From Streptomyces virginiae (GTDB taxonomy: Bacteria > Actinomycetota > Actinomycetes > Streptomycetales > Streptomycetaceae), in the NCBI RefSeq assembly GCF_000720455.1, contig NZ_JOAK01000027.1:15986-79985 (forward strand): a stretch of DNA of 64,000 nt, read 5' to 3'. Positions 43,569 through 52,733 of the stretch are shown piece by piece. The position numbers and the translations under genes are program-made. The notes under the pieces are model-generated. The model ran no database searches and had not been told where the DNA came from. It saw only the letters and a program-made list of their open reading frames with translations. The first letter of the stretch is position 1; every line of letters begins with the position of its first letter.

Positions 43569-45923
43569 TCAGCAGGCGCCCTGGTCCTTCCAGACGCCCC
43601 ATTCACCCGTGGTGCCGGGTTCCTCGTTCTGCGTCCACCACTGGGCCTTCCAGTTGCGGCCCTTGTGGGAGACGACGTTGCCGCTGTTGTAGACCGTGCC
43701 CGCGACGTACGCCGGGTTGGTGCAGGTCCCGCCGGTGGGCGGGGGCGTGGTCGGCGGTGTCGTGGGGGGAGTGGTCGGCGGGGTGGTCGGGGGCTGGGTG
43801 CCACCGCCGGGCTGGACCAGGGTCGTACCGCGGGCCAGGTCACCGGCGAGGGCGTAGGTGGTGCCGGAGATGTTCACCGTCCAGTTGGAGGGGGTGGACA
43901 CCGGCAGGTAGTAGTTGAACGCCAGGTCGACGGAGGCGCCCGGGGCGAGGGTCTGCCAGGCGGGGAGCTTCAGGGAGACCCGCTGGAAGTCGCCCTTGAG
44001 GCCGCCGACGTTGGTGCCGGTGTGGCCGCTGCTGATCACGGCCGTGCCGAAGCCGGACTGGTCGGAGGCGTTGTTCGGGGCGGAGGTGCCGTAGTCGAAC
44101 TGGAACTCGGTGCCGCCGGGAAGGGTGGCACTGGTGTTGTTGGTGATCTTCAGCTTCGGGGTCAGCGGGTAGTTGGAGTCGCCGAGCTTGAACTCGGTGA
44201 ACTCCGTCTTGATGTCCACGGCCCGGGTCGGGAGGGTCGAGCCGGCCTTCTTCGCGCCGTACGGGGAGGCCGACTTGAACTTCTGGTACATGGTGTCGGT
44301 GAGCGTGTCGCCCATCTCGTACTGGCCCTTGGCCGCGTTGTAGGAGTAGTCGCCCGCGAGCTCCCAGACCATCGTGCCGCCGATGCCCTTGTTCACCACG
44401 TAGTCGGCCTTGGCGGCCACCGACTGCTCGTCCTCGGTGGAGAGGAAGACCTTCTTCTGCGCGTTCCACAGCCACGGCGCCACCAGCGTGGAGTCGTACT
44501 TGCGGACGTAGGTGCCGGTCAGGGTGGTGTTCGCCGGGAAGCCGTACTTGGTGACGTAGTCGCCGACGACCCCCTTCTCCAGGTTCTTGGCGTGCCACAT
44601 CGGGTTGGAGCCCGCCGGGGACTCGGCCCCGTTGGTGTCCTTGTCGTGCCACAGGTTGTCGATGCCGACCGCGCCGTCGCCGCACTTGGTCAGGCCCGCG
44701 CCGGCCGGGCAGGTGGTCGCGGGGGCCTTGCCCCACAGGCCGTCGGTGCCGCCCTGCACGTTCTTGAAGCCGCGGGTGTAGTAGGGCAGGCCGATGTTGA
44801 TGCGGCCGCCGGGCATGGAGCCGCGGAAGTAGTGGTAGGCCCAGTCGGTGTTGAGGTAGCCGATGCCGCCGTACTGGGAGGTGGAGTAGACGCCCGCGGC
44901 CGCCAGTTCGGCGTCCTTGCCGTCGTCGAAGAGCGAGGCGTTGGGGCCGACGTACTCGTTCCAGGCGCCGTGCAGGTCGTAGGACATGATGTTGACGTAG
45001 TCCAGGTACTTCTGCATCTGGAACGTCTCCATGCCCCGCAGCAGGTAGCCGGAGGAGGGGGCGGCGACGGTGAGCAGGTAGTGCTTGCCGTCGGCGGCGC
45101 CCGCGCGGTCGAGCTTCTCGCGCAGCGACTTCATCAGGGCCGCGTAGCCCTGGACCAGGCCGGCCCGGCGGGCGTTGGACAGCTGCCAGTCGAGCGGGTT
45201 GCCCGCGTCCTTCATCGTGGTCGGGTACTCGTAGTCGATGTCGACGCCGTTGAAGCCGTACGTGCGGATGAAGTCGACCGAGGACTGGGCGAAGGTGTCG
45301 ATGCCGGCCTGGTTGACGGAGCCGTCGGCGTTGGTGGCCATCGAGTAGAAGCCGCCGGAGGCGACCCGGTTGCCGTCGTCGCCGAAGTAGCCGCCGGTCT
45401 CGGCCCAGCCGCCGACCGAGATGAGCGTCTTGACGTTCGGGTACTGCTTCTTGAATTTGTTCAGCAGGTTGAAATGGCCCTTGTAGGGGAGCGCCGGGTC
45501 CATCTCGGCTCCCGCGACGCCGGGCCAGGTCATCCCGGTGGCGGCGTTGTTCGCGTTGTCGGTGCCGACCGAGATCTTGTTGTCGGCGCCCACGTGGGCG
45601 AAGGCGTAGTTCAGGTGGGTGACCTTGGACCACGGGATGTTGCCGGCCAGGTAGGCGGGGGTGCCGTCCTTGCCCGTGCGCCAGCCGGTGAAGTATCCGA
45701 TGACGCGGCGCTGGTGGTCGGCGCCCATCTTCTCGCGGCCTTCGGAGTCGTAGACCGAGCAGTAGGGAACGTCGACGCCGGCCGTCTTGTAGAGGCCGTC
45801 GGGGCGACAGCTCTCGTTGTCGGCCGCGTGCGAGACGCCCGCCGAGAGCCCGCCGACCAGCAGTCCGGCGATTGCGGCGCCGGATGCCAGGAGCATCGCT
45901 CTCGTACGTGTGGGGGACGGCAT
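43569..45923 (-). CDS. Secreted GH18 chitinase with C-terminal binding modules
   Basis: 784 residues. A signal peptide ([20 protein letters not shown], cleavage near SHAA) precedes a GH18 barrel (about 65-530) with SVGGWAE and the catalytic DxxDxDxE motif in [12 protein letters not shown] beta-sandwich module (about 565-700) resembling a cellulose/chitin-binding domain follows, then a PPTTPPTT linker and a CBM5/12-type domain ([24 protein letters not shown]). ATG 45923 has AGGAGG upstream. The gene hydrolyses chitin extracellularly. Confidence 0.95.
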   Translation of the reverse strand: MPSPTRTRAMLLASGAAIAGLLVGGLSAGVSHAADNESCRPDGLYKTAGVDVPYCSVYDSEGREKMGADHQRRVIGYFTGWRTGKDGTPAYLAGNIPWSKVTHLNYAFAHVGADNKISVGTDNANNAATGMTWPGVAGAEMDPALPYKGHFNLLNKFKKQYPNVKTLISVGGWAETGGYFGDDGNRVASGGFYSMATNADGSVNQAGIDTFAQSSVDFIRTYGFNGVDIDYEYPTTMKDAGNPLDWQLSNARRAGLVQGYAALMKSLREKLDRAGAADGKHYLLTVAAPSSGYLLRGMETFQMQKYLDYVNIMSYDLHGAWNEYVGPNASLFDDGKDAELAAAGVYSTSQYGGIGYLNTDWAYHYFRGSMPGGRINIGLPYYTRGFKNVQGGTDGLWGKAPATTCPAGAGLTKCGDGAVGIDNLWHDKDTNGAESPAGSNPMWHAKNLEKGVVGDYVTKYGFPANTTLTGTYVRKYDSTLVAPWLWNAQKKVFLSTEDEQSVAAKADYVVNKGIGGTMVWELAGDYSYNAAKGQYEMGDTLTDTMYQKFKSASPYGAKKAGSTLPTRAVDIKTEFTEFKLGDSNYPLTPKLKITNNTSATLPGGTEFQFDYGTSAPNNASDQSGFGTAVISSGHTGTNVGGLKGDFQRVSLKLPAWQTLAPGASVDLAFNYYLPVSTPSNWTVNISGTTYALAGDLARGTTLVQPGGGTQPPTTPPTTPPTTPPTTPPPTGGTCTNPAYVAGTVYNSGNVVSHKGRNWKAQWWTQNEEPGTTGEWGVWKDQGAC

Positions 45924-46052
45924 TGTGCCTCCTGGGGAGGGGAGGATGCAGGACACAAGTGGACACAAAATGGAGCAACGTGACTGGTGCAGAAGCCTGT
46001 TGGCCCGTGACGTGCGCACATCTGACGGGCCGTTCCCGGGAAGATGAAGGGA

Positions 46053-46094
46053 ACGTTAAGAGGACTAGACCAACCCGTCAATAGGTCTGGACCA
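46053..46094 (-). promoter_or_regulatory. Chitinase promoter with two 12-bp chi/dre-type repeats
   Basis: On the gene's strand, TGGTCCAGACCT (46094-46083) and TGGTCTAGTCCT (46072-46061) are direct repeats 22 bp apart, one bound around each side of a TTGACG (46081-46076) -35 box. A 17-nt spacer leads to TAACGT (46058-46053). They match the direct repeats known in Streptomyces chitinase promoters and the DasR-responsive element core TGGTCTAGACCA. Confidence 0.7.
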
Positions 46095-46239
46095 ACCGCG
46101 CTTCCATGTGTCCAGGTCCGCGCCGGCGCGCGCGCCCAGGTGACCCCCGGGTCACCCTCTGTGAGCCAGGCCACACCACTTCACCCGCATGGCGGGCGAT
46201 CGGCCGTGGCAAACTGGCTGGAGTACCAGTAGCAGCGCA

Positions 46240-46362
46240 CTCCGGGGTCGGTGTAATTCCGAACCGGCGGTATAGTCCGCGACCCGTCCGCAGCCAGCGG
46301 CCGGTTGACCAGGTGAAATTCCTGGACCGACGGTTAAAGTCCGGATGGGAGGCAGTGCGCGG
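46240..46362 (+). promoter_or_regulatory. FMN riboswitch (RFN element)
   Basis: Contains the conserved RFN blocks in order: a GTGTAATTCCGAACCGGCGGT-like 5' block split here as TAATTCC and ACCGGCGGTATAGTCCGCGA, then GGTGAAATTCC, GACCGACGGTTAAAGTCCGG and ATGGGAGGCAG. FMN binding to this leader normally lowers expression of riboflavin genes by terminating or blocking translation. It sits about 170 nt before ribD. A GC hairpin at about 46381-46395 may be part of the expression platform. Confidence 0.95.
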
Positions 46363-46530
46363 CGGGCCAGTCACCGGTACGCCGCCGTCGGCGGTTCATC
46401 GGCATATCCCTGCGGACATGCCCGGTCGAACCGTTTCTCCGGCCTCGGCGTCCCCGCGTGAGCTGTTCCGCTTCATCTGTCGTATCCCGACAGGCCCCGG
46501 AGTCCGTGCCCGATGAGGCAGGAGGACCCG

Positions 46531-47649
46531 GTGGCGACACACGCCGCGCACGCAGCACCCGCACCCGACGCGGGTACCCGTGCCATGCGCCGAGCCGTCG
46601 AGCTCGCCGCCCGCGGACTCGGCTCCACCAGCCCCAACCCGGTCGTCGGCTGCGTCATCACCGACGCCTCCGGAACCGTCGTCGGCGAGGGCTGGCACCA
46701 GCGGGCCGGCGGCCCGCACGCCGAGGTCCACGCCCTGCGCGCCGCAGGCGCGGCCGCCCGCGGCGGCACCGCCTACGTCACTCTCGAACCCTGCAACCAC
46801 ACCGGCCGCACGGGGCCCTGCGCACAGGCCCTCGTCGACGCCGGCGTCGCCCGCGTCGTCTACGCCGTCCCCGACCCGAATCCGCAGGCCAGCGGCGGTG
46901 CCGCCACCTTGCGCGCCGCCGGGATCGACACCACGGCCGGGCTGCTCCGGGCCGAGGCCGAAGCAGGCAACACCGCCTGGCTGACCGCCGTACGGCTCGG
47001 CCGGCCCCACGTGACCTGGAAGTACGCCGCCACCCTCGACGGCCGCAGCGCCGCCGCGGACGGCAGCAGCCGCTGGATCAGCTCCGCCGAGTCCCGCGCG
47101 GACGTCCACCGGCTTCGCGCCGAGTCCGACGCCGTCCTGGTCGGCGGCGGCACCCTGCGCGCCGACGACCCGCACCTGGCCGTCCGCGGCGTCGACGGCG
47201 CCACCCAGCCCCTGCGCGTGGCCCTCGACACCCGCGCCGGCCTCCGGCCGGCCGCCCGCATCCTCGACGACGCCGCGCCCACGCTGCTGGTCGTCGCCGA
47301 GGACGCCGACACCCGCCACCTGCCCGGCGTCGACGTGCTCCGGCTGCCCCTGCACGACGGCCGCATCCCCCTCGACCTGCTCCTCGCACAGCTGTACGCC
47401 CGCGGCGTGCGCTCCCTCCTCCTCGAAGGCGGCCCCACCCTCGCGGGCGCCTTCCTCGAAGACGCAGCCGTCGACCGGGTCGTCGGCTACCTCGCCCCCG
47501 CCCTGCTCGGCGCCGGCCCCGCCGCCCTCGCCGACGCGGGCATCACGAACATCTCCCACGCCCTGCGCCTCGACATCACCGAAGCCGTCCGCGTGGGCCC
47601 CGATCTGCGCATCACCGCCCTTCCCGCCACCGCCCCCAAGGAGCACTGA
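46531..47649 (+). CDS. ribD: Bifunctional pyrimidine deaminase/reductase RibD
   Basis: 372 residues. N-terminal deaminase with the zinc motif HAEVHAL and PCNHTGRTGPC; C-terminal NADPH-dependent reductase with TWKYAATLDGRSAAADG and LLLEGGPTLAGAF. It converts 2,5-diamino-6-ribosylamino-pyrimidinone phosphate to the ribitylamino-uracil phosphate of riboflavin synthesis. GTG 46531 is preferred over ATG 46513 because GGAGG lies 5 nt before it. The gene is under the FMN riboswitch and ends 1 nt before ribE. Confidence 0.94.
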   Translation: MATHAAHAAPAPDAGTRAMRRAVELAARGLGSTSPNPVVGCVITDASGTVVGEGWHQRAGGPHAEVHALRAAGAAARGGTAYVTLEPCNHTGRTGPCAQALVDAGVARVVYAVPDPNPQASGGAATLRAAGIDTTAGLLRAEAEAGNTAWLTAVRLGRPHVTWKYAATLDGRSAAADGSSRWISSAESRADVHRLRAESDAVLVGGGTLRADDPHLAVRGVDGATQPLRVALDTRAGLRPAARILDDAAPTLLVVAEDADTRHLPGVDVLRLPLHDGRIPLDLLLAQLYARGVRSLLLEGGPTLAGAFLEDAAVDRVVGYLAPALLGAGPAALADAGITNISHALRLDITEAVRVGPDLRITALPATAPKEH

Positions 47650-48279
47650 GTGTTCACCGGAATCGTCGAAGAACTGGGCGAGGTCACCGCCGTCGAGCCG
47701 CTCCAGGAAGCCTCCCGCTTCCGGCTGCGCGGGCCCCTCGTCACCGAGGACGCCAAGCACGGCGACTCCATCGCCGTCAACGGCGTCTGCCTGACCGTCG
47801 TGGAGACCGCCGACGGCGAGTTCACCGCCGACGTCATGCAGGAGACCCTCAACCGCTCCAGCCTCGGCGCCCTGACCAAGGGCTCCCGCGTCAACCTGGA
47901 GCGCCCCATGGCCCTCGGCGGACGGCTCGGCGGCCACCTGGTCCAGGGGCACGTGGACGGCACCGGCGAGATCCTCTCCCGCACCCCCTCCGAACACTGG
48001 GAGATCGTCAAGGTCGCCCTCCCGCAGAACCTCTCCCGCTACGTCGTGGAGAAGGGCTCCATCACCGTCGACGGCGTCAGCCTCACCGTGGTCGAGGCCG
48101 CCGCCGACTGGTTCACCATCAGCCTCATCCCCACCACCCTCGCGCTGACCACCCTCGGCATCAAGCAGCCCGGCGACCCGGTCAACCTTGAGGTCGACGT
48201 CCTCGCCAAGTACGTCGAACGCCTCCTCGCCGCCGGCGTGGACCCGCTGCACGCGGACCCGACGGGAGACGCCCGGTGA
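47650..48279 (+). CDS. ribE: Riboflavin synthase alpha subunit
   Basis: 209 residues, two tandem lumazine-binding barrels: [12 protein letters not shown] and [10 protein letters not shown] in the first, GHVDGTGEI and [11 protein letters not shown] in the second. It dismutates two 6,7-dimethyl-8-ribityllumazine molecules to riboflavin. The GTG start directly follows the ribD stop; the end overlaps ribM (ATGA-type). Confidence 0.96.
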   Translation: MFTGIVEELGEVTAVEPLQEASRFRLRGPLVTEDAKHGDSIAVNGVCLTVVETADGEFTADVMQETLNRSSLGALTKGSRVNLERPMALGGRLGGHLVQGHVDGTGEILSRTPSEHWEIVKVALPQNLSRYVVEKGSITVDGVSLTVVEAAADWFTISLIPTTLALTTLGIKQPGDPVNLEVDVLAKYVERLLAAGVDPLHADPTGDAR

Positions 48280-48929
48280 GCGCCCTGAACTGGCTCAACA
48301 CCGAGGCCTTCACCGTCTTCGGCCAGAAGGTCATCTGGTCCGACATGATCGGCAACCTGATGGGCCTGGCCGCGCTCGCCCTCGGCTGGCGGCGCTCCAT
48401 ATGGACCTGGCCCGCCCAGCTGCTCTCCGGACTGATCCTCATCGCCGCCTACGCCTCCGCGCACCTCGCCGGCGGCGTCGGCAAGCAGCTCCTCGTCATC
48501 GGCGTGGCCGTCTTCGGCTGGACCGCCTGGCAGCGCGGCAAGCAGCAGGCCCAGGACGGCTCCATCGCCGTACGCACCGCCACCTGGACCGAGCGCGGAC
48601 TGCTCCTCGGCGGAGCGGCCCTCGGCACCCTCGCCGTCGGCGGCCTCTTCACGCTCTACCCGTCGCTGTCCTGGAGCCCCTGGGCCGACGCCTACATCTT
48701 CGTCGGCACCATCGTCGCGATGGTGGCGCAGGCCCGAGGCCTCGTCGAGTTCTGGTTCGCCTGGCTCCTCGTCGACCTCGTCGGCGTCCCCCTCGCCTTC
48801 ACAGGCGGCCTGGCCTTCTCCGGCCTGGTCTACGTCGTCTACTTCGCCCTCGTGGTGTGGGGCGCCTACGACTGGTACCAGCGCTCCCGCACCACTCCCG
48901 CCCCGGCCCTCGAAGGAGCAGCGGCATGA
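48276..48929 (+). CDS. ribM: PnuC-family riboflavin transporter RibM
   Basis: 217 residues, about seven hydrophobic helices. The Trp-rich PnuC motif appears as [19 protein letters not shown], with [10 protein letters not shown] and [18 protein letters not shown]. PnuC members carry nicotinamide riboside, but those embedded in actinobacterial rib operons under FMN riboswitches (RibM/PnuX) import riboflavin and roseoflavin. Both ends overlap neighbouring rib genes by 4 bp. Confidence 0.88.
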   Translation: MSALNWLNTEAFTVFGQKVIWSDMIGNLMGLAALALGWRRSIWTWPAQLLSGLILIAAYASAHLAGGVGKQLLVIGVAVFGWTAWQRGKQQAQDGSIAVRTATWTERGLLLGGAALGTLAVGGLFTLYPSLSWSPWADAYIFVGTIVAMVAQARGLVEFWFAWLLVDLVGVPLAFTGGLAFSGLVYVVYFALVVWGAYDWYQRSRTTPAPALEGAAA

Positions 48930-50215
48930 CCACCCTCAAGCCCGTGCCCGACATCCCCGAAGAGACCTTCCGCCTCGACCCCGTCGAGCAGGCGATCCGC
49001 GACATCGCGGCGGGCCGGCCCGTCGTCGTCGTCGACGACGAGGACCGCGAGAACGAGGGCGACCTCGTCATCGCCGCCGAGAAGGCCACCCCCGAGATCG
49101 TCGCCTTCATGATGAGCGAGTGCCGTGGCCTGATCTGCGCCCCCATGGAGGGCCCGGAGCTGGACCGCCTCGAACTCCCGCAGATGGTCCGCAACAACAC
49201 CGAGTCGATGAAGACCGCCTTCACCGTCTCCGTCGACGCGAGCGCCGCCCACGGCGTCTCCACCGGCATCTCCGCCGCCGACCGCGCCACCACCCTGCGC
49301 CTCCTCGCCGACGGCGTCAGCGGCCCCGGCGACTTCGTCCGCCCCGGCCACATCTTCCCCCTGCGCGCCAAGCCCGGCGGCGTCCTGGTCCGCAACGGCC
49401 ACACCGAGGCCGCCGTCGACCTCGCCCGCCTCGCGGGCCTGCGCCCGGCCGGCGCCATCGTGGAGATCGCCGGCGAGGACGGCGTCATGCTGCGCCTGCC
49501 CGAGCTGATCCCCTTCGCCCGCAAGCACGGCCTGACGATCATCTCCATCGAGGACCTGATCGCCTACCGCCGCTCCGCCGAACCCACCGTCCGCCGCGAG
49601 GCGGAGGTCAGTCTGCCGACCGCCTTCGGCGACTTCACCGCGCACGGCTACCGCTCCACCGTCGACGGCGTCGAACACGTCGCCCTCGTCCACGGCGAGA
49701 TCGGCGACGGCTCCGACATCCTGGTCCGCATGCACTCCGAGTGCCTGACCGGCGACATCTTCGCCTCCCAGCGCTGCGACTGCGGCCCCCAGCTGCACGC
49801 CTCCATGGAGCGGATCAAGAACGAGGGCCGCGGCGTCGTCGTCTACCTGCGCGGCCACGAGGGCCGCGGCATCGGACTGCTGTCCAAGCTGCGCGCCTAC
49901 GAGCTCCAGGAACGCGGCCGCGACACCCTCGACGCCAACCTGGAGCTGGGCCTGCCCGCCGACGCCCGCGACTACGCCGCCGGCGCGCAGATCCTCGCCG
50001 ACCTCGGCGTGCACAGCGTCCGGCTGCTGACGAACAACCCCGACAAGTCCGCCGCCCTGGAACGGCACGGCATCACGGTCACCAGCCGCGAGGCCATGCC
50101 GGTCGAGGCGGGCGAGCACAATCTGCGGTACCTGCGCACCAAGCGGGACCGGATGGGCCACGACCTGCCCTGGCTGGACGGGGCCGTGACCACGTCCGCC
50201 TGCGGCAACCAGTAA
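48926..50215 (+). CDS. ribBA: Bifunctional DHBP synthase/GTP cyclohydrolase II RibBA
   Basis: 429 residues. The RibB half (1-205) has [20 protein letters not shown] and [13 protein letters not shown]; the RibA half has the zinc-binding [17 protein letters not shown] and the GTP-site Arg region [20 protein letters not shown]. It makes the four-carbon and the pyrimidine precursors of riboflavin. CGAAGGAGCAGCGGC precedes ATG 48926, which overlaps the ribM stop. Confidence 0.96.
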   Translation: MTTLKPVPDIPEETFRLDPVEQAIRDIAAGRPVVVVDDEDRENEGDLVIAAEKATPEIVAFMMSECRGLICAPMEGPELDRLELPQMVRNNTESMKTAFTVSVDASAAHGVSTGISAADRATTLRLLADGVSGPGDFVRPGHIFPLRAKPGGVLVRNGHTEAAVDLARLAGLRPAGAIVEIAGEDGVMLRLPELIPFARKHGLTIISIEDLIAYRRSAEPTVRREAEVSLPTAFGDFTAHGYRSTVDGVEHVALVHGEIGDGSDILVRMHSECLTGDIFASQRCDCGPQLHASMERIKNEGRGVVVYLRGHEGRGIGLLSKLRAYELQERGRDTLDANLELGLPADARDYAAGAQILADLGVHSVRLLTNNPDKSAALERHGITVTSREAMPVEAGEHNLRYLRTKRDRMGHDLPWLDGAVTTSACGNQ

Positions 50216-50266
50216 GCACGCACCACCACCCGTACGTACATCCACGAACCACCGAGGAGCAGAGCT

Positions 50267-50752
50267 GTGAGCGGCAAGGGCGCACCCGAACTGAGCGTGA
50301 AGAACTGCGGAGACCTGCGAGTCGCCGTGATCGCGGCCCAGTGGCACGAGAAGGTCATGGACGGACTGGTCGACGGCGCCCTGCGGGCCCTGCACGAGCT
50401 GGGCATCGACGAGCCCACCCTGCTCCGCGTCCCCGGCAGCTTCGAGCTCCCGGTCGTGGCGAAGGTCCTGGCCGGTCGCGGCTACGACGCCATCGTCGCC
50501 CTCGGCGTCGTCATCCGCGGCGGCACCCCGCACTTCGACTACGTCTGCCAGGGCGTCACCCAGGGCCTGGTCCAGGTGTCGATCGACACCGGGGTCCCCG
50601 TCGGCTTCGGCGTACTGACCTGCGACAACGACGAGCAGGCGCTGGACCGGGCCGGCCTCGAAGGGTCGAACGAGGACAAGGGCCACGAAGCGGTCACCGC
50701 CGCCGTCTCCACCGCCATGACCCTCCGCACCGTCAGCGAGCCCTGGCGGTAA
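50267..50752 (+). CDS. ribH: 6,7-dimethyl-8-ribityllumazine synthase
   Basis: 161 residues. [52 protein letters not shown] and [16 protein letters not shown] are all canonical RibH segments, including the catalytic His in TPHFDYV. GTG 50267 follows GAGGAGCAGAGCT. It is the last riboflavin gene. Confidence 0.96.
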   Translation: MSGKGAPELSVKNCGDLRVAVIAAQWHEKVMDGLVDGALRALHELGIDEPTLLRVPGSFELPVVAKVLAGRGYDAIVALGVVIRGGTPHFDYVCQGVTQGLVQVSIDTGVPVGFGVLTCDNDEQALDRAGLEGSNEDKGHEAVTAAVSTAMTLRTVSEPWR

Positions 50753-50813
50753 GTGTCCGAGGGGTGAACCCCGGCACCGGGACACCCGGGTGAGCCCTTA
50801 CTCTAAGGACATC

Positions 50814-51095
50814 ATGGCGAACAAACCCTCCAAGACCTTCGAAGAGCTCTTCACCGAGCTCCAGCACAAGGCCGTCGAAGGCGACCCCAGCACCTCCCGC
50901 ACCGCCGAGCTCGTCCACAAGGGCGTCCATGCCATCGGCAAGAAGGTCGTCGAGGAGGCCGCCGAGGTCTGGATGGCCGCCGAGTACGAGAGCAAGGAAG
51001 CCGCCGCCGAGGAGATCTCCCAGCTGCTGTACCACGTCCAGGTGATGATGGTCGCGCGCGGGATCTCCCTCGACGACGTCTACGCGCACCTCTGA
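50814..51095 (+). CDS. hisE: Phosphoribosyl-ATP pyrophosphatase
   Basis: 93 residues, all-alpha NTP-PPase fold with the EExxE/ExxD-type metal motifs in [18 protein letters not shown] and [16 protein letters not shown]. Hydrolyses PR-ATP to PR-AMP in histidine synthesis. ATG 50814 has TAAGGAC upstream. Directly precedes hisG, the usual actinobacterial pairing, and follows the rib operon after 61 nt. Confidence 0.96.
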   Translation: MANKPSKTFEELFTELQHKAVEGDPSTSRTAELVHKGVHAIGKKVVEEAAEVWMAAEYESKEAAAEEISQLLYHVQVMMVARGISLDDVYAHL

Positions 51096-51166
51096 GCCCG
51101 GGCCGGGTCGCACCCGCCCGTTCGCAACCACGTAACCCACGCACACCACGCATCAAAGGAAGCCCC

Positions 51167-52015
51167 ATGCTGCGCATCGCCGTCCCCAACAAGGGTTCAC
51201 TCTCCGGACCGGCGTCGGCGATGCTCCATGAGGCCGGCTACCGGATGCGCAAGGAGTCCAAGGAGCTCGTGGTCGTCGACCCCGAGAACGAGGTGGAGTT
51301 CTTCTACCTCCGCCCCAAGGACATCGCGATCTACGTCTCCTCGGGCAAGCTCGACATCGGCATCACCGGCCGCGACCTGCTGCTCGACTCCGGCGCCAGC
51401 GCCGAGGAGATCCTCCCGCTGAACTTCGGGCGCTCCACCTTCCGCTACGCCACCACCCCCGGCACGGCGAAGGGCCCCGAGGACTTCACCGGGATGACCA
51501 TCGCGACCTCGTACGAGGGAATCGTCGCCAAGCACCTGGCCGACCAGGGCATCGACGCCTCCGTCGTGCACCTCGACGGCGCCGTCGAGACCGCCATCCA
51601 GCTCGGCGTCGCCCAGATCATCGCGGACGTCGTCGAGACCGGCACCAGCCTGCGCAACGCCGGCCTGGAGGTCATCGGCGAGCCGATCCTCACCTCCGAG
51701 GCCGTCGTCATCCGCGGCAACGGCGCCGACGCCGACGACCCGCAGGTCCAGCAGTTCCTGCGCCGCCTGCAGGGCGTCCTCGTGGCCCGCAGCTACGTGA
51801 TGATGGACTACGACTGCCGCGCCGAGCACCTGGAGCGGGCGGTCGCCCTCACCCCGGGCCTGGAGTCGCCGACCGTCTCCCCGCTGCACAACGAGGGCTG
51901 GGTCGCGGTCCGCGCCATGGTCCCCGCCAAGGAGGCCCAGCGCATCATGGACGACCTGTACGAGCTGGGCGCCCGCGCGATCCTCACCACCTCGATCCAC
52001 GCCTGCCGCCTCTGA
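51167..52015 (+). CDS. hisG: ATP phosphoribosyltransferase (long form)
   Basis: 282 residues. The catalytic domain begins LRIAVPNKGSLSGPASAML and has DIGITGRDLLLDSGA and the PRPP loop DVVETGTSLRNAGL. The C-terminal ACT-like regulatory domain (about 205-282, ESPTVSPLHNEGWVAVRAMV, ILTTSIHACRL) makes it the histidine-inhibited long form that needs no HisZ. Catalyses the first step of histidine synthesis. AAAGGAAG precedes the ATG. Confidence 0.97.
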   Translation: MLRIAVPNKGSLSGPASAMLHEAGYRMRKESKELVVVDPENEVEFFYLRPKDIAIYVSSGKLDIGITGRDLLLDSGASAEEILPLNFGRSTFRYATTPGTAKGPEDFTGMTIATSYEGIVAKHLADQGIDASVVHLDGAVETAIQLGVAQIIADVVETGTSLRNAGLEVIGEPILTSEAVVIRGNGADADDPQVQQFLRRLQGVLVARSYVMMDYDCRAEHLERAVALTPGLESPTVSPLHNEGWVAVRAMVPAKEAQRIMDDLYELGARAILTTSIHACRL

Positions 52016-52068
52016 GGCACGGCGCACGCAGCCCCCTCACCCGTACGCCCCCCAGAAGGCAACGCACC

Positions 52069-52533
52069 ATGGCCGAGTCCGCCGCCCCACCCGTACCGCC
52101 CACCCTGCCGGTCACCTTCCGGCCGACCCGCACCCGGGCCGTCCTGCTGGGCGTCGGGCTCGCCATGTTCGCCACCATCACGGCCATCGCCGTGCTGCTG
52201 GAGAACCTCAGCCCCGGTGAGCGCGTCAGCTTCGTCTTCACCGCCGTCCTGCTGAGTTCCGTACTCGTCCTGCTCAGCCGCCCCAAGGTGGCCGCGGACG
52301 AGGACGGCGTCACCGTCGTCAACCTCACCAACACCCGCCGTCTGGCGTGGGCGGAGATCCTCCGGGTCAACCTCCGCCCCGGCGACCCGTGGGTGTTCCT
52401 GGACCTCAGCGACGGCACCAGCCTGCCCGTGCTCGGCATCCAGCCGGGCGTGGCCAAGCAGCAGGCCATCAGCGACGCGCGCGCCCTGCGCGCCCTCGCC
52501 GAAACCCACGGAACCGGCACAAACGACCACTGA
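52069..52533 (+). CDS. PH-domain-like membrane protein
   Basis: 154 residues. Two adjacent hydrophobic helices (AVLLGVGLAMFATITAIAVLL, FVFTAVLLSSVLVLL) are followed by a bacterial PH-like beta domain (ADEDGVTVVNLTNTRRLAWAEI, DPWVFLDLSDGTSLPVLGI). Such proteins are common next to hisG in Streptomyces; their function is unknown. Probably cotranscribed with hisEG. Confidence 0.82.
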   Translation: MAESAAPPVPPTLPVTFRPTRTRAVLLGVGLAMFATITAIAVLLENLSPGERVSFVFTAVLLSSVLVLLSRPKVAADEDGVTVVNLTNTRRLAWAEILRVNLRPGDPWVFLDLSDGTSLPVLGIQPGVAKQQAISDARALRALAETHGTGTNDH

Positions 52534-52561
52534 CCCCGCCGACGCTCGCAGCCGCGTACCG

Positions 52562-52589
52562 TTGCGGCCGCGATCTCAGTGACTACCCT
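52562..52589 (+). promoter_or_regulatory. Candidate promoter for the CNNM transporter pair
   Basis: TTGCGG (52562-52567), a 16-nt spacer and TACCCT (52584-52589). It would give a leader of about 135 nt before the first CNNM gene. The leader contains short hairpins at GAGGAGTGACTCC and GGACGGATCGTCC. Confidence 0.4.
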
Positions 52590-52733
52590 GGTGGCGGGGC
52601 GCAGCCGTGCGCCCTCCCACCGGCCCCGGGACCCCGAGGCCCGCGGGCACCTGCAACTTGAGGAGTGACTCCCTCCAGCAATGGACGGATCGTCCGGTAA
52701 TACCCGCGCCGCCCTCCCCACGGAGGCGGCGGC

